DNA of 64,000 nucleotides from Natribaculum breve (GCF_023008585.1 NZ_CP095390.1:2294001-2358000); one strand, 5' to 3'; shown: positions 24,700 through 34,640, counted from the stretch's first letter. The notes: generated by a model not told the origin, from the letters alone. Program-made: numbers and translations.

Positions 24700-25878
24700 T
24701 CAGAAGAGGGGGACGAACCGGAACGTGAGGAACGCGCCGACGGTCGAGATGATCGGAACGACGTTCTGCATGAGGATGACGCGTGCGGTCGTCGACGGGT
24801 CGAACAGGTCGGACGCTCTCGGGATGTCCTCGACGCTCTCTTCGCCGATCTCCGGCGACGGCTCGCCTTCCTCTTCGGCGGTCAGTGCGCCGACCGAGAC
24901 GGCCGTCTCGTCGCCTCTGGCCGCGTCGGGAATGGTCGTCGTCCGCGTCGCCCGTCCCCAGCCGAGGCCGACGATGCTCATCGTGGCGATGACGACGAAA
25001 CTCGCCGGGATGCCGAGCCACGAGAGGGTGATGACGATCCCCGAACTGACGACGGCGACGACGATCGCGGCCGTCAGCGGCAGGTTGGTGATGTCGTTGC
25101 CGAGGGTGTCGAGCGTGCGACGGGCGATCGTGAACGCGCCGATCGTGACCGCCGCGGAGCCGACGAGAATCAGCGTGACCATGTCGACGTCGCCGGTGCC
25201 GTAGATCGGGGCGATCGCGTTCGCGATGTTGCTCGTGCCCGACGAGAAGGCCATCAGACAGCCGATCGCGACGACGACGCCGGCGGCGACGGTCTTCCGC
25301 CGGCCGAGGTCGCCCGACGTCGTGATCGTCGGGACGCCGCCGTTCGCCGTGACCGTCACCATCGGATCCTCGCGGTCGGGGTCCTGTTCGATCGCGATCC
25401 AGGCGTTGAGCCGCGGGTAGAAGTACCGGCCGATGACGCCCGACACCCAGAAGCCGACGACGGGGGCGACGATCCACCACGCGACGATACGGCCGAGAAC
25501 GGCCCAGTTGAGTTCGCCCGTCGCCAGGCCCAGCGCCGCGATCGCGCCCACGGCGGTCATCGACGTCGAGGCCGGCACACCGGCGTAGTTGCCGATAAAC
25601 AACGCCCCGCCGATGAAAAAGAGGACGGCGACGTTCGACCGCATCGTAAACACCGCAGTGTCGGTGACGAGTTCGGTGCCGAGCGTGTCGACGACCTGCG
25701 GGCCGATCGTGATCGCGCCGAGAAAGAAGAACACGGACATCAACGCCGCCGCGAAGAGCTTCGTGATCACCTTCGCGCCGACCGCCGGTCCGAACGCTGG
25801 CCCCGTCGTCGCACCGCCGATGTTGTATCCGACGAAGACCGCGACGAGAATTCCCACGAGCAGCAGTACTTCCGTCAC
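24700..25878 (-). CDS. PiT-family inorganic phosphate permease, tandem paralog
   Basis: 392 residues. It is the sister of the gene at 23436: GYNIGGATTGPAFGPAVG in the first half, SSGTSNIANAIAPIYGTG in the second, and the same acidic loop before the last helix. The start is a GTG at 25878 giving MTEVLLLVGILVAVFVG. The two carriers probably arose by duplication and may differ in affinity. Upstream on the same strand is the SLC13/TrkA-C carrier at 25938, so the three transporters may share a transcript. Confidence 0.87.
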   Translation of the reverse strand: MTEVLLLVGILVAVFVGYNIGGATTGPAFGPAVGAKVITKLFAAALMSVFFFLGAITIGPQVVDTLGTELVTDTAVFTMRSNVAVLFFIGGALFIGNYAGVPASTSMTAVGAIAALGLATGELNWAVLGRIVAWWIVAPVVGFWVSGVIGRYFYPRLNAWIAIEQDPDREDPMVTVTANGGVPTITTSGDLGRRKTVAAGVVVAIGCLMAFSSGTSNIANAIAPIYGTGDVDMVTLILVGSAAVTIGAFTIARRTLDTLGNDITNLPLTAAIVVAVVSSGIVITLSWLGIPASFVVIATMSIVGLGWGRATRTTTIPDAARGDETAVSVGALTAEEEGEPSPEIGEESVEDIPRASDLFDPSTTARVILMQNVVPIISTVGAFLTFRFVPLF

Positions 25879-25937
25879 GTATCCAGACCACGGCCCCCTC
25901 CCCTAAAAACGCGCCTATTTCCGGGACGCGAGACGGG

Positions 25938-27827
25938 CTACACACCCCAGATCGCGACGATCCCGAGCGTCGTCACGACGGTCAAGATGAGTTGCAACGG
26001 CGCGCCGACTCGAGCGAAGTCGGTGAACTCGTAGCCGCCGGGGCCGTACACCATCAGGTTGGTCTGGTAGCCGACTGGCGAGAGCAGGGGCGTACTCGCG
26101 GCGAAGACGACCGCGAGGACGAACGAGTACGGCTCAGCGCCGATCCGGACCGCCGCGTCGAACGCCACCGGGATCATCAACACGACGCTCGCGTTGTTGC
26201 TCAACAGCTCGGTCAGGACGGCCGTAAAGAGGTAGAACAGCCCGAGCACGACGATCACGTTCAGATCGCCGGCCGCCGAGACGGACAGTCCCGCGAGGAA
26301 GGCCGCCGCCCCGGTCCGCTCCATGGCCAGCCCGAGCGGGATCAGCCCCGCGAGCAGGAAGATCACGCCCCAGTCGACCGCGCCGTAGATCTCGCCGGGC
26401 TCGAGGACGCCAGTCACCACCATCGCGACCGCCCCCGCGATCGAGGTGACGAGGATCGGGTAGATCTCGAGGGCGGCGATCGCGACCACGCCGGCGACGA
26501 TCGCGAGCGCGAGCGGCAGTTTCGACCGCCGGTAGGTCGGCCGCGTGACGTCCCCGGCGACGATGACGTCCCGGTTGTCGGCGAGTCGCTCGAGCGCCTC
26601 CGTGCTCGTCTGGACGAGCAGCGTGTCGCCGGCCCGCAGCGGCCGCTGGTCCATGCGCGCGTGGACGACTTCCGGACCGCGTCGGACCGCGAGCACCGTC
26701 GCGTCGTAACGCTCCCGAAAGTTCGAACTCGCGAGCGTCTGCCCGACGAGCCCGCCGTCGGGTGCGACGATCACTTCGGCGAGCGACTGCGGAGCCGCCC
26801 GTTCGTCCCCGCGGGTCTCGAGGTCGGCGTCGCCGAGGTCGAGTCGAGCCAGCAGTTCGAGCCCCCCGACCTCGGTCACGTCGAGGACGGCCTCGCGCCC
26901 GGTTCGAACGACGAGCACGTCGCCGGCGACCAGCTCTTTCTCTCCGATCGACGCGCCGAAGACGTCGGTGTCGCGGACGAGCGTGACCGCCTCGAGATCG
27001 ACCTCGACGTCGGAAAGCGCCTCGCGGACCGTCCGCCCGACCAGCGGCGAGCCCTCGGGGACGACGACCTCGGTGAGGTAGGAGGCGAGGTCGAACTCGT
27101 CGGTCAGCTCCTCGCGGGGTTCGATCCGCTCGGGCAACAGGTACGGCGTGGCGACGAGCAGGTAGATCGAGCCGGCGACGAGCACGAGGACGCCGAGCGC
27201 GGTGAACTCGAACATGGTGAACTGGCGGCCGAGGTACTCCGGGCGGGCGACGATGCCGCTGGCGAGCAGGTTCGTCGAGGTGCCGATGAGCGTGAGCATG
27301 CCCCCGAGCATCGAGGCGTAGGAGATCGGGATGAGGAGCCGAGACGGCGACGTGTTCGTCCGCTGGGCGAGTTCGTCCGCGACGGGGATCATCAGCGCCA
27401 CGACGGGCGTGTTGTTGACGAATCCCGCCGAGAGTCCGGAGACGCCGACGACGGAGCCGAGCTGGCGGCGCTCGTCGTCGCCGGCGAACGTCGCCAGCTG
27501 CTCGGCGAGCAACTGGACCGCGCCCGTCCGTCGCACCCCTTCGCTGAGAACGAACATCATCAACACCGTGATCGTCGCCGAGTTCGCGAAGCCGACGATG
27601 CCGTCGTCGGGCGAGATCGTCGTCCAGGGCTCGAGGACGACGAGGGCGACGATGACCCCCAGCGCGGTCACGTCGAGGGGAACCGGCTGCGTGACGAAGA
27701 GGACGACGGCGACGGCGATGATCGCGAAGACGACGAGTGCGTCGGTCGTGAGTGCTGGCGTCTCCGTCGCCTGTAACGGCGTCTGTATCGCGAGTGCGAA
27801 CGCGAGTTCTCTCACGCTGCCGACCAT
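25938..27827 (-). CDS. SLC13/DASS-family anion permease with two TrkA-C domains
   Basis: 629 residues from the ATG at 27827. About six N-terminal helices with NNTPVVALMIPVADELA as the first SNT-like motif are followed by a cytoplasmic part (about 210-400) holding two TrkA-C (RCK_C) repeats: VVPEGSPLVGRTVREA and VAPDGGLVGQTL. A second set of helices follows, with SNNASVVLMIPVAFD. Such proteins transport sulfate, dicarboxylates or similar anions with sodium; the substrate is not evident. A shorter N-terminus than the first in-frame Met was taken because it starts MVGSVRELAFALA. Confidence 0.87.
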   Translation of the reverse strand: MVGSVRELAFALAIQTPLQATETPALTTDALVVFAIIAVAVVLFVTQPVPLDVTALGVIVALVVLEPWTTISPDDGIVGFANSATITVLMMFVLSEGVRRTGAVQLLAEQLATFAGDDERRQLGSVVGVSGLSAGFVNNTPVVALMIPVADELAQRTNTSPSRLLIPISYASMLGGMLTLIGTSTNLLASGIVARPEYLGRQFTMFEFTALGVLVLVAGSIYLLVATPYLLPERIEPREELTDEFDLASYLTEVVVPEGSPLVGRTVREALSDVEVDLEAVTLVRDTDVFGASIGEKELVAGDVLVVRTGREAVLDVTEVGGLELLARLDLGDADLETRGDERAAPQSLAEVIVAPDGGLVGQTLASSNFRERYDATVLAVRRGPEVVHARMDQRPLRAGDTLLVQTSTEALERLADNRDVIVAGDVTRPTYRRSKLPLALAIVAGVVAIAALEIYPILVTSIAGAVAMVVTGVLEPGEIYGAVDWGVIFLLAGLIPLGLAMERTGAAAFLAGLSVSAAGDLNVIVVLGLFYLFTAVLTELLSNNASVVLMIPVAFDAAVRIGAEPYSFVLAVVFAASTPLLSPVGYQTNLMVYGPGGYEFTDFARVGAPLQLILTVVTTLGIVAIWGV

Positions 27828-28178
27828 GCCCCCTCCTCGAGCAGCGGGCACTCGTCGGTCGCGACCGACTCGGTGACCGGCTCATACTGCCGGAGAACAC
27901 GGTTCAGCCGTCGATCGCACTCGAGACGCTGTCGTCGCCGACGACGGCCGTCGAGACGCGATCGAGTGTGCACTGACCGTTGTCCGGGAGTATCGGGAGA
28001 CGGTTCCAGGAGGACCCACGCCGCCATAGGGAACCGGCCACCGCACAAACATGTAATAGTTCTCCACGGAACGTAGACAGTGTCCCGACCGTGACGGTCG
28101 AGTCCTCTCGAGCGCGACGCCATCCGGTGGCCGGCCGGAACCGTCGCCTTTACTCGAGTCGCCCTCGCTCTCCCGAGC
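27828..28178. other. Divergent intergenic region containing copy 2 of the 43-bp element
   Basis: 350 bp between the SLC13 gene (minus) and hisA (plus). Positions 27940-27982 match 7226-7268 at 39 of 43 bases. As at copy 1, a minus-strand gene begins downstream, here 113 bp away. The rest is unremarkable GC-rich sequence with an AACATGTAATAG patch near 28048. Confidence 0.6.
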
Positions 28179-28904
28179 ATGAACGAGACGTTCGAGGTGA
28201 TCCCGGCGGTCGACGTACAGGACGGCGAGGTCGTGCAACTGGTCCAGGGCGAACGCGGCACCGAGAAACGCTACGGCGATCCGGTCGAGGCCGCCCGGCG
28301 GTGGATCGACGCGGGCGCGCGGACGCTCCACCTCGTCGACCTCGACGGCGCGTTCGAGGGCGAGCGGGTCAACGCCGACGCGATCGACGCGGTCGTCGAC
28401 GCCGTCGACGTCCCGACGCAACTCGGCGGTGGCATCCGCACGGCCGAAGACGCCCTCGACTTGCTCGAGCGGGGCGTCGACCGCGTCATCCTCGGCACGG
28501 CGGCGGTCGAGAACCCCGAGATCGTCGCCGAAATCAGCGACCGGCGGCCCGACAGCGTCGTCGTCAGCCTGGACGCGAAAGACGGCGAGGTCGTCGTCGA
28601 GGGCTGGACCGAGGGCGCTGGCATCTCGCCCGTCGAGGCCGCCGAACGCTACGAGGACCTCGGTGCCGCCGCGATCCTCTTTACGAACGTCGACGTCGAG
28701 GGGCGACTCGAGGGCGTCGCGACCGACCCCGTCCGCGACCTGGTCGAGGCGACCGACGTCCCGGTGATCGCCAGCGGCGGCGTGGCGACGCTCGAGGACG
28801 TCCAGAACCTGCAGGAAGCGGGCGCAGCCGCGGTCGTCGTCGGCAGCGCGCTCTACGAGGGCGCGTTCACGCTCGAGGAGGCACAGGCGGCAGTCGAGGA
28901 GTAA
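28179..28904 (+). CDS. hisA: ProFAR isomerase, histidine synthesis
   Basis: 241 residues, a TIM barrel that isomerises ProFAR to PRFAR, the fourth step of histidine synthesis. The catalytic Asp11 lies in FEVIPAVDVQDGEVVQL and the second catalytic Asp in the barrel half beginning VVSLDAKDGEVV. Phosphate-binding loops are LGGGIRT and IASGGVATLED. The length is typical. It stands alone between transporter genes. Confidence 0.95.
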   Translation: MNETFEVIPAVDVQDGEVVQLVQGERGTEKRYGDPVEAARRWIDAGARTLHLVDLDGAFEGERVNADAIDAVVDAVDVPTQLGGGIRTAEDALDLLERGVDRVILGTAAVENPEIVAEISDRRPDSVVVSLDAKDGEVVVEGWTEGAGISPVEAAERYEDLGAAAILFTNVDVEGRLEGVATDPVRDLVEATDVPVIASGGVATLEDVQNLQEAGAAAVVVGSALYEGAFTLEEAQAAVEE

Positions 28905-29081
28905 CCGACTCACGAACGACGACGATAGAACCGGCCGGGAGCGCGGCTCGAGCGGCGCGAGAGTCGTGTGACCCGGGGAAGGGCAGGCGGCTCGTCGACG
29001 CTCGCCGAGACTCACCGCGACCGGCGACGGGTGGGCCACATATCCAGCCTCGAACGCGACGGCCCGACACGGGCGATCGGT

Positions 29082-30578
29082 TCACGACCGCCAGTACGCC
29101 GGCGTCAGCAAGACGAGCACGGGGACGATCTCGATCCGGCCGATCCACATCATGAGCACCATCACGAAGCGGGTGCTCGTCGGGAACACGAGGTAGTTGT
29201 CGTAGGGTCCAGCGGCTCCGAACGCGGGACCGATGTTGAGGAAGATCGACGCGGCCGCGCTCAGCGCCTCGAACTCCGTGACCGTCGTTTCGGCTCGAGC
29301 GGCGTCGACGACGACGAACACGGTCAGCAGAAAGAAGATGACGATCGCGAGCATGACGTACGAGAAGACGTCCCGGACGGTTCCCTCGTCGACGACGTCC
29401 CCGCTGAGCCGGAGCGGACGGACGGCCTCCGGGTGGACCGAGGTGAAAAAGTCCCGTCGAAAGCTCTTGAGTATCACGAGCCACCGCAGCAGTTTGATCG
29501 AACACGTGGTGCTGCCGGCCATCCCGCCGAGGAACATACACAGAAAGAGGACGTGTTTCGCGCCCGGCCCCCAGAGGTCGAAGTTCGTCGACGCGTAGCC
29601 GGTCGTCGTCACCATCGAGACGACGTTGAACACCCCGTGTCGGAGCGTCGGCTCGAGTCGGCCGCCGAAGTCACCCTCGAGTGCGAGGATGGCGACGACG
29701 ACCCCGCCGAAAAACGCCAGGACGCCGAGGTAGAAGCGAAACTCCTCGTTCTCGAGCGGACGGCGGTACTCACCCAGCGTGACGTAGTACAGCAGGACGA
29801 AGTTCGTCGCCCCTACGATCATGAAGGGGACGATCGCCCACTGTGCGGCCGGCGAGAACGCGCCGATGCTCTCGGCTTCGGGCGAGAAGCCGGCGGTCGA
29901 GACGCTCGTGAGCGCGTGGGCGACGGCGTTGAAGAAGGTCATGTTGGGCGCGAGTCCGAGGAGGTAAAGCAGGTAGAACGTCGCCACGGCGAGTACCGTA
30001 AGGCCGACGTACAGCCCCCAGATGAGCCGCGCGGTGTCGTCGATCTCCGGGCGGAGCTTCCGGACGCTTTTGGTCTGGGTTTCGGTCTCCATCAGCTGGG
30101 CACCACCGACCATCAGGTTCGAGAGCAGCCCGATCGCGATGATCAGGATGCCGAGGCCGCCGAGCCACTGGAGGAGCTGTCGCCACAGCATGATCGACCG
30201 CGGGTGGACCCCGAAGTCTTCGATGATCGTCGCCCCGGTGGTCGTGATCCCGCTCGTGCTCTCGAAGAGGGCGTTTACGGGGTGGGCCAGGACGCCGTTG
30301 CCGGCGAGGACGAACGGCACCGCGCCGACGACCGCGACTGACAGCCAGGTCAGCGCGACCATCAGGAACGCTTCGCGCTGGCCGAGCTGGCGGTCGGCGC
30401 GCAACTGCTCGAGGGCGTATCCGACGGCGACCGTGAGGACGATCGCGGCGACGAACGGGACGGGATCGTCGCCGTCGTAGACGGCCAGGGTGAGCGGAAC
30501 CGAGAGCGGGACTGCGAACCACTTCAGGACCGTCCCCGTGAGGCTACAACTCGAGCGCCAGTCGACGCGGATCTGCAT
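29082..30578 (-). CDS. trkH: TrkH-family potassium uptake protein
   Basis: 498 residues with about ten membrane helices in four pore repeats. Selectivity-filter-like segments are seen as STSGITTTGATI, TSVSTAGFSPE and SMVTTTGYAST, with a fourth weaker one near the C-terminus. TrkH takes up K+ with a cytoplasmic TrkA regulator; none is adjacent, though the SLC13 protein at 25938 carries TrkA-C domains. K+ uptake is central to the salt-in strategy of haloarchaea. Confidence 0.93.
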   Translation of the reverse strand: MQIRVDWRSSCSLTGTVLKWFAVPLSVPLTLAVYDGDDPVPFVAAIVLTVAVGYALEQLRADRQLGQREAFLMVALTWLSVAVVGAVPFVLAGNGVLAHPVNALFESTSGITTTGATIIEDFGVHPRSIMLWRQLLQWLGGLGILIIAIGLLSNLMVGGAQLMETETQTKSVRKLRPEIDDTARLIWGLYVGLTVLAVATFYLLYLLGLAPNMTFFNAVAHALTSVSTAGFSPEAESIGAFSPAAQWAIVPFMIVGATNFVLLYYVTLGEYRRPLENEEFRFYLGVLAFFGGVVVAILALEGDFGGRLEPTLRHGVFNVVSMVTTTGYASTNFDLWGPGAKHVLFLCMFLGGMAGSTTCSIKLLRWLVILKSFRRDFFTSVHPEAVRPLRLSGDVVDEGTVRDVFSYVMLAIVIFFLLTVFVVVDAARAETTVTEFEALSAAASIFLNIGPAFGAAGPYDNYLVFPTSTRFVMVLMMWIGRIEIVPVLVLLTPAYWRS

Positions 30579-30624
30579 CGACCGACGAAACGGTCGCGAG
30601 CGACGAAAACCCTCTGGCGAAACG

Positions 30625-30897
30625 CTACGGCCGGTTGTAGCCGTGGCCGGTGTAGAGCGCGAGGAGGTTCACCGCGACCAGGCCGAGGAACGCGGCTGTG
30701 ACGCCTGGCTCGTCCAGTCCGTGCACGAGGAGGGGGACGTGTACGAACGGGAGCGTGATTGCGACCCAGAAACCGAGAAACTGAATCGGGCCTTTGACCG
30801 AGCGGACGAGTCGTTGTCGGCGGCCGTCGTGCTGGCGTTCCGTCTCAGGGCTGGACGGTGCGATCGAATCGTTCGAGAGCGGGGAGTGGTTGGGCAT
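30625..30897 (-). CDS. Small two-helix membrane protein with strong Shine-Dalgarno site
   Basis: 90 residues. A polar N-terminus (about 35 residues) precedes two membrane helices (about 39-58 and 66-83). The start is fixed by GGAGGTGA at 30909-30916 (minus strand), 11 bases before the ATG at 30897; good ribosome-binding sites are uncommon in this window. A TTTATA box lies near 30950-30955. The gene ends 46 bp before the trkH start on the same strand, so it may be co-transcribed with trkH and related to it, but no function is known. Confidence 0.68.
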   Translation of the reverse strand: MPNHSPLSNDSIAPSSPETERQHDGRRQRLVRSVKGPIQFLGFWVAITLPFVHVPLLVHGLDEPGVTAAFLGLVAVNLLALYTGHGYNRP

Positions 30898-31149
30898 CGG
30901 TCGGTTACTCACCTCCAACTATTCACGACATTCTCCCCACGTATCATATAAACGGCCGAACGTTGGTCTCGTTTCGGCCCGTTTCACTGCGGTATACGAC
31001 TGATAACCACCTTTCGAAACGCCCTCAAAACCGCCTAGATATTTTATAACCGCTTTTCGATCCGTTTCGAGAGAATCGCTCGACCACCGGCTCTCGCGGC
31101 TTCCACGCGAACGGAATCGCCTTGTACCGTCGCTCACCTCGTGTTAGCC

Positions 31150-31737
31150 ATGAGCGAGCGAACCGCGACCGTCTCGCGGGAGACCGCCGAGACGACCATC
31201 GACCTCACCCTCGACGTCGACGGGACCGGCGAGGCCGACGTCGAGACCGGCATCGGCTTCTTCGATCACATGCTGACGTCGTTCGCCAAACACGGCCTGT
31301 TCGACCTCTCGGTTGCGTGTGACGGCGACCTCGAAATCGACGACCACCACACGATCGAGGACGTGGCGATCGTCCTCGGGACGGCGTTCGACGAGGCGCT
31401 GGGCGATCGATCGGGGATCGTCCGCTTTGCCGACCGCCGGGTGCCACTCGACGAGGCGGTCGCAAGCGTCGTCGTCGACGTTAGCGGGCGTCCCGTCTTC
31501 CGATTCGACGGCGACTTCTCCCAGGAACGGGTCGGCGGGATGACCAGCCACATGGCGAAACACTTCCTGCGATCGCTGGCGACAAACGCCGGGCTGACGC
31601 TGCACGCCGACGTGGTCGGCGAGAACGCCCACCACGAGATCGAGGCACTGTTCAAGGCCACCGCACGGACCCTCGACGACGCGACGCGGATCGACGACCG
31701 CCGCGAGGGGACGCCCAGCACGAAAGGGAAACTCTAG
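31150..31737 (+). CDS. hisB: Imidazoleglycerol-phosphate dehydratase
   Basis: 195 residues. It dehydrates imidazole glycerol phosphate in the sixth step of histidine synthesis. The metal-binding motifs are [24 protein letters not shown] and [10 protein letters not shown] took the ATG at 31150 rather than the GTG at 31141. An AT-rich TATTTTATAACC box lies near 31039-31050, about 100 bp upstream. The stop codon (31735-31737) overlaps the convergent zinc-finger gene's stop by two bases. Confidence 0.95.
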   Translation: MSERTATVSRETAETTIDLTLDVDGTGEADVETGIGFFDHMLTSFAKHGLFDLSVACDGDLEIDDHHTIEDVAIVLGTAFDEALGDRSGIVRFADRRVPLDEAVASVVVDVSGRPVFRFDGDFSQERVGGMTSHMAKHFLRSLATNAGLTLHADVVGENAHHEIEALFKATARTLDDATRIDDRREGTPSTKGKL

Positions 31738-32447
31738 GGCCGCTCGAGTACGCCTCGCTCTTCGACGAGTTCGCCGTCGTCGATCGCGTGGTCGACGATC
31801 GCCTCGGCCTCGTGGCTCTCGAGGTCGTACGCGCCGGCGGCGAGTTCCTCGACGGCCGTCCGCTCCATCGGGAACTCGCGGTTGCGAAGCAGGCGCACGA
31901 CCTTGCTGTAGGCGCGTGGCGGTCGCGCGGCCTCCGTGGCGTCGGTCCCCGTTTCCCGTCGACCGGCGGCCGCTCGAGACGTCGTCTGCTCGTCGGTCGC
32001 GTCGTCGCTCCGTCCGTCGTCTCCAGTCTCGTCGGCCGACGACGGCGCGGTCGGCTCGCTCGAGTCGACGCTCTCGAGGCTCGTTTCGTCCGCATCGGTG
32101 TCCGTCGTCTCCGTGATCTCTCGAGTCGTGATCGTGACGCCGGTGTCGGATTCGTCGTCTTCGGAACCGCCCGTGGCCGGACGCTGCGGCCCCTTGTGAC
32201 GGTTGGTCCGTCCGTCGGTCGTCGCGGCGACCGTCTCGTTCGCGTCACCGCCGGCGTTTTCCCCGTCCACGCTTCCGTCGACACGGGCGAGCAGCGGCTC
32301 GAGAAGCGTCTCGAGTCGGTCCCGACAGTCTGGACAGAGGACGACGCGACGCTGTTCGTCTTCGCTCGGCTCGAGTTCGGCGGGGACGACCTCGAAGGTG
32401 CCGACTGCCTCGGATCCACAGAAGTCGCAGCTCTGGAGCGCGCGCAT
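31734..32447 (-). CDS. Zinc-ribbon protein with disordered acidic linker
   Basis: 237 residues. An N-terminal zinc site is formed by CDFC (residues 7-10) and CPDC (about 40-43). A long Thr/Glu/Asp/Ser-rich disordered linker of about 110 residues follows, then a C-terminal helical domain of about 70 residues ([20 protein letters not shown] onwards) that may bind nucleic acid or protein. Such modular halophile proteins are often transcription- or DNA-associated; this is only inference. The ATG at 32447 begins [10 protein letters not shown]. Confidence 0.72.
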   Translation of the reverse strand: MRALQSCDFCGSEAVGTFEVVPAELEPSEDEQRRVVLCPDCRDRLETLLEPLLARVDGSVDGENAGGDANETVAATTDGRTNRHKGPQRPATGGSEDDESDTGVTITTREITETTDTDADETSLESVDSSEPTAPSSADETGDDGRSDDATDEQTTSRAAAGRRETGTDATEAARPPRAYSKVVRLLRNREFPMERTAVEELAAGAYDLESHEAEAIVDHAIDDGELVEERGVLERP

Positions 32448-32547
32448 GTCGGATCGATCTCGTCCGGGAGTAAAAAAACGTCCGTCAGACGCCGTCGATC
32501 GTCGAACACCGACCATTATACGCTAGCGTGCGTAGTGGCTCCAACGG

Positions 32548-33051
32548 ATGTTCGACGAGATCATGGAGAAGTTCGAGGGGTCGCCGAGCCAGCAGGCCGT
32601 CATTCGGTTGCTACTCGAGCGGGGCTTTTCGGTCAACGACGAGGGCAGAGTCGTCTCCGGCGGTATCGAAATTCCAAACACCGGCATCGCCCGGGAGATC
32701 GACGTCGACCGACGCGTGGTCGACTCGACGACGGACGTCATCCTCGAGGATCCCGAACTCAGGCGCATCTTCCAGAACATCTCGCAGGTGCCGAGCCTGA
32801 TGGACCTCGCGCCGGTGCTCGACCTGACGGTGCTCACGATCGCGGTCGAGGATCCGGACCAGAAGGGGATCGTCGCTTCCGTCACCGGCTTGCTCGCCGA
32901 ACACGACGTCTCGATCCGCCAGACGATCAGCGAAGATCCCGAGTTCACCGACGACCCGCGGCTGTATCTCGTCACGGACCAGGACCTGCCGGGCGAACTC
33001 ATCACCGAACTCCGGGATCTCGAGTTCGTCCGCAAGATCGAGTTGCAGTGA
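32548..33051 (+). CDS. ACT-domain regulatory protein
   Basis: 167 residues. A helical N-terminal domain (about 1-80, with FEGSPSQQAVIRLLLERGFSV resembling a winged helix) precedes an ACT domain (about 90-165; LTIAVEDPDQKGIVASVTGL and ISIRQTISE-like strands). This arrangement suits an amino-acid-sensing regulator. The arrangement is conserved in haloarchaea and methanogens as far as I recall. It is divergent from the zinc-ribbon gene over a 100-bp gap. Confidence 0.8.
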   Translation: MFDEIMEKFEGSPSQQAVIRLLLERGFSVNDEGRVVSGGIEIPNTGIAREIDVDRRVVDSTTDVILEDPELRRIFQNISQVPSLMDLAPVLDLTVLTIAVEDPDQKGIVASVTGLLAEHDVSIRQTISEDPEFTDDPRLYLVTDQDLPGELITELRDLEFVRKIELQ

Positions 33052-33123
33052 CCGCGCGCACGTAGCGTAACGGTTGTTCGTGGCCCGACGATCGTTTCGA
33101 CGTCCGCACTCTCCTCGTCTCGT

Positions 33124-33855
33124 TCAGACGGCCGACTCGCGAACGTCGGTCGGCCGGAACATGTGGTAGACGCGACTGCCGTCGACGCGTTTCGTCGCCA
33201 CCGTTTCGTAGCCGAACTGGCGGTAGACGTCCCGGTTCAGGGCGTCCGTCGTCGCGAGGTACACCCCCGACGTACCGGGATCGCGGTCGACGAGATCCTG
33301 GACGGCCTCGAGCAGCGCCCGACCGATCCCCCTGCCACGCCAGTCGGGGTCGATTCCGATCGCCTCGAGCGTGTAGGTGGCCGTCGGTAACACCTCGGGC
33401 GGCGTCGCCGTCCGGTAGACGCGGTACCAGCCCGGCCAGTCGGCCCGTCCGAGCAGTCTGAGCGTCGACGGCAACCGGGCGACGAGCGACCGCACGAGTC
33501 GCAACCGAGAGGGGCGAAATCCCGGCCGGTCGACGATCGCCACGCCGACGACTCGGTCGTCGACGGTCGCGACGAAGACGGGCTGGCCGGCCTCGAGGTA
33601 CGTCCGCAGGCGGAGTTCGACGATCCGACGCAGGGCACGATCGAACCGCCCGTCGCGGTCGTGAAACGTCGTCTCCGTGAACGTCTCGGTGGCGAGTGCA
33701 GCCGAGAGGACGGCCGCCGCCTCGAGCAGGTTCTCCTCGCGCAGTGCGGTGATCGTGACGTCGGTCGACCCCGTGTCCGGGCCGACCGTGATCGAGGACA
33801 CCCGACGGAGACGATCGAGGACGGGCGTGAGCGGGAACAGTGCGTCGAGGCTCAT
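33124..33855 (-). CDS. GNAT-family N-acetyltransferase
   Basis: 243 residues. The acetyl-CoA-binding motif A reads IGIDPDWRGRGIGRALLEAV (about 165-185), and LATTDALNRDVYRQFGYETV forms the C-terminal motif B. The N-terminal half is longer than the minimal GNAT fold. The acceptor is unknown. The ATG at 33855 was chosen; a GTG-type upstream start would add residues of no family character. Confidence 0.83.
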   Translation of the reverse strand: MSLDALFPLTPVLDRLRRVSSITVGPDTGSTDVTITALREENLLEAAAVLSAALATETFTETTFHDRDGRFDRALRRIVELRLRTYLEAGQPVFVATVDDRVVGVAIVDRPGFRPSRLRLVRSLVARLPSTLRLLGRADWPGWYRVYRTATPPEVLPTATYTLEAIGIDPDWRGRGIGRALLEAVQDLVDRDPGTSGVYLATTDALNRDVYRQFGYETVATKRVDGSRVYHMFRPTDVRESAV

Positions 33856-34031
33856 CGAAGTCGCTGTCTCTCCGCGTCGAGAGAGCATAACGGTAGTGTC
33901 GCCCCGGATCGTCGGTGGTGGCTTCGACCTCGCGTGCGACGGTATCGGCGGGCGTCGGACCGACGTACTCTTTTCGCCGGCGAGAGTACCGCCGCCATGG
34001 AGTACACGCGGTGCAGACGTGGTGAACGGCC

Positions 34032-34640
34032 GTGAACCGAACGTACCACACCGTCGCCGAGCCGGCCACCGCGAGCTTCGTCGTGCAGGGCTCGGAGTTC
34101 ATCGGCCACGTGCGGCCCGTCGAGTCGGTCGAGGCGGCAGAGACGTTCGTCGACGCCGTAAACGCGGAGTACGACGACGCGACCCACAACGTTCCCGCCT
34201 ACCGGGTGCGGGCCGACGCCGACGGCGACCTCCTGCGGGAGTACTCGAGCGACGAGGGCGAGCCCTCCGGCTCCGCCGGCAAACCCGCGCTGAACGTCCT
34301 CCAGGGGCGTGACCTCGAGAACGTGGCCGTCGTCGTCACCCGCTACTACGGCGGGACGAACCTCGGCGTGGGCGGACTCGTCCGGGCGTACTCCCGCGCG
34401 GTCAAGGAGGCCGTCGACGAGGCCGGCGTCGTCGAGGAACGCCCTCACGAGCGCGTCTCGATCACCGTCGCGTACGACGACTCCGGCACCGTCCGGGGGA
34501 TCCTCGAGAGCGAGGGCTACGAGTTCGACGCAGCGTACGAGGAGGCGGTGTCGTTCGACGTGCGCGTTCCCACGGCGGAGGCGGAGACGTTTCGCGACCG
34601 CATCAGGAGTGCGACGAGCGGCCGGGCCGACCTCGAGTGA
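34032..34640 (+). CDS. IMPACT/YigZ-family protein
   Basis: 202 residues. The N-terminal UPF0029 (Impact) domain shows DEGEPSGSAGKPALN and YYGGTNLGVGGLVRAYS, its two signatures; the C-terminal part is a small alpha-beta domain. Members are found in all three domains of life; in eukaryotes IMPACT modulates translation control. The bacterial/archaeal role is not settled. The start is GTG. Confidence 0.88.
   Translation: MNRTYHTVAEPATASFVVQGSEFIGHVRPVESVEAAETFVDAVNAEYDDATHNVPAYRVRADADGDLLREYSSDEGEPSGSAGKPALNVLQGRDLENVAVVVTRYYGGTNLGVGGLVRAYSRAVKEAVDEAGVVEERPHERVSITVAYDDSGTVRGILESEGYEFDAAYEEAVSFDVRVPTAEAETFRDRIRSATSGRADLE

Noticed and set aside
25992..27776. A 594-codon plus-strand reading frame
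   Set aside because: It is antisense to the SLC13 carrier and has no recognisable features.
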